A stretch of DNA of 16,257 nt from Candidatus Cloacimonadota bacterium (GTDB taxonomy: Bacteria; Cloacimonadota; Cloacimonadia; Cloacimonadales; Cloacimonadaceae): NCBI GenBank assembly GCA_023228285.1, contig JALOBM010000049.1, positions 1 to 16,257 of the forward strand, in the 5' to 3' direction. The notes under the pieces are model-generated. The model ran no database searches, was not told where the DNA came from, and was given only the letters and a program-made list of their open reading frames with translations. The translations under genes and the position numbers were made by a program. Shown here one piece after another: positions 15,236-16,257 of the stretch (position 1 is the first letter of the stretch; every line of letters begins with the position of its first letter).

Positions 15236-16189
15236 CTATTTCTTCAGCTTAGCTGATACTTTCTCGATCATATCCTTGGTCATGCTGTCCAGATCGTATT
15301 CTGGTTTCCAGCCCCATTCTTCACGAGCGGCAGAATCGTCCATGCAGTTTGGCCAGCTATCGGCAATGGCTTTCTTGATGGGATCCACTTTGTATTCAAG
15401 TACAAAATCCGGAATGTACTTACGGATGGCGGCAGCGATGATCTCTGGATCGAAGCTCATGGCGGTTACGTTGAAACAGTTTCTGTGGATCAATTTGGCA
15501 GGATCAGCTTCCATCAGCTCAACAGCGCAGCGCAGTGCATCGGGCATATACATCATATCCAGGAAAGTTCCAGCGGGGAGATTGCACACATAACGTTTTT
15601 GCTTGATTGCCTCATAATAGATTTCTACTGCGTAGTCGGTAGTTCCTCCTCCTGGAAGAGTAACGTTCGAGATGATGCCGGGATATCTGAGACCGCGGGC
15701 ATCCACGCCATATTTCAAGTAGTAATAATCGCTCAGGAGTTCTCCTGCTACTTTGGAGATCCCGTATATAGTTGTGGGCCTCATGATGGTATCCTGCGGA
15801 GTATGATCCAACGGAGTTGTGGGGCCGAAAGCACCGATTGAAGACGGGGTGAATACCGCACCGCGCACTTCCTTCATAATCTCGAGGCAGTTGAATACTG
15901 TGTCCATATTGATCTTCCAGCTCTGGGCGGGATTGGCTTCGCCCTTGGCTGAAAGAACTGCCACCAGGTTAAAAATAGTGTCAATACTATGCTTCTTTAC
16001 CACTTCATTCAGACAAATGCCGTCAGTGGAGTTCACTTTTGCGGAAGGTCCGGCTTCCATGATGTTTGCAGGAAGGGGAGTGTGGTTGAAGGTGGCAACA
16101 ACGTGTTGATCTCCATAAATCTTTCTGAGATAGGGGACGAGCTCCGATCCGATTTGTCCGGCTGCACCGATCACAAGTATGTTCTTCAT
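15236..16189 (-). CDS. L-threonine 3-dehydrogenase, short-chain (epimerase-like) type
   Basis: An extended SDR enzyme of 317 residues, NAD-dependent, oxidising L-threonine to 2-amino-3-ketobutyrate. Seen are GAAGQIG (8-14, NAD loop), SSIGAFGP (116-123, active-site serine region), Y142 and K146 of the YxxxK pair in IYGISK, and the segment PGGGTTDYAVEIYYEA (179-194) with LDMMYMPDAL (210-219), which are characteristic of SDR-type threonine dehydrogenases rather than sugar epimerases. The start at 16189 is chosen because the NAD loop must begin within a few residues and CAGGAG lies about 12 nt upstream; the in-frame ATG at 16243 adds a polar tail with no ribosome site. First gene of the operon with the oxidoreductase and asnS. 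No 2-amino-3-ketobutyrate CoA ligase (kbl) is in the window. Confidence 0.9.
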   Translation of the reverse strand: MKNILVIGAAGQIGSELVPYLRKIYGDQHVVATFNHTPLPANIMEAGPSAKVNSTDGICLNEVVKKHSIDTIFNLVAVLSAKGEANPAQSWKINMDTVFNCLEIMKEVRGAVFTPSSIGAFGPTTPLDHTPQDTIMRPTTIYGISKVAGELLSDYYYLKYGVDARGLRYPGIISNVTLPGGGTTDYAVEIYYEAIKQKRYVCNLPAGTFLDMMYMPDALRCAVELMEADPAKLIHRNCFNVTAMSFDPEIIAAAIRKYIPDFVLEYKVDPIKKAIADSWPNCMDDSAAREEWGWKPEYDLDSMTKDMIEKVSAKLKK

Positions 16190-16257
16190 AGCTGTTTTAT
16201 GCTCCTGAGTGTTTTCATTAGTATTCCACCTATTTTCATCCATGTTTGTTTGTCAAT

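Noticed and set aside
16228..16256. TTGACA at 16251-16256 as promoter of the threonine dehydrogenase operon
   Set aside because: The -35 is perfect, but no acceptable -10 hexamer is found 15-19 nt on; the true promoter may lie outside the window.

Overview
The window reads as ordinary chromosome from a Gram-negative-type (diderm) anaerobe. It carries a MutL-type B12-mutase reactivase, an SDR-type L-threonine dehydrogenase, a class IV prepilin peptidase and a [4Fe-4S] aldo/keto-reductase remnant. This mix, with moderate GC, fits the amino-acid-fermenting Cloacimonadota; that assignment is inference from gene content only. All genes but one lie on the minus strand. I see no phage, IS element, CRISPR array, rRNA or tRNA.

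Layout, in + coordinates. Positions 1-298 have no convincing gene: a + strand terminator (59-86), probably ending a gene left of the window, and the first copy of a palindromic repeat (199-265). Next come, all on the minus strand, a small nitroreductase (299-862) and a double-length MutL-family ATPase (997-3837). A tightly packed operon lies upstream of them and is read right to left: GNAT acetyltransferase, holB (clamp-loader delta'), murJ (lipid II flippase), uvrC, and a decayed aldo/keto reductase (3851-4159). Every junction in it overlaps (TGATG, ATGA, 25 nt, ATGA). MutL starts 13 nt after the pseudogene.

A divergent flavin-reductase-like gene (9381-9860) is the only + strand gene. The 463-bp gap after it holds an orphan open frame, the second palindromic repeat (10161-10227) and a strong hairpin in the presumed 3' end of the prepilin-peptidase message. 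Prepilin peptidase (TTG start) sits behind a small secreted protein, and both appear to be driven by a good sigma70-type promoter whose -35 box contains the stop codon of the preceding aminotransferase gene. The right end is an L-threonine dehydrogenase / Gfo-Idh-MocA oxidoreductase / asnS operon closed by a clear intrinsic terminator.

The most interesting items are: (a) the aldo/keto reductase pseudogene, in which the N-terminal 'GFGCM' motif has been joined to the C-terminal 'CMPCP' iron-sulphur motif by deletion of the whole barrel; (b) the two 67-nt copies of an intergenic palindromic element, about 75% identical, with one compensatory pair change; and (c) the roughly 400-residue C-terminal extension of the MutL protein. 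I found no clear evidence of a wholly new multi-gene system here.
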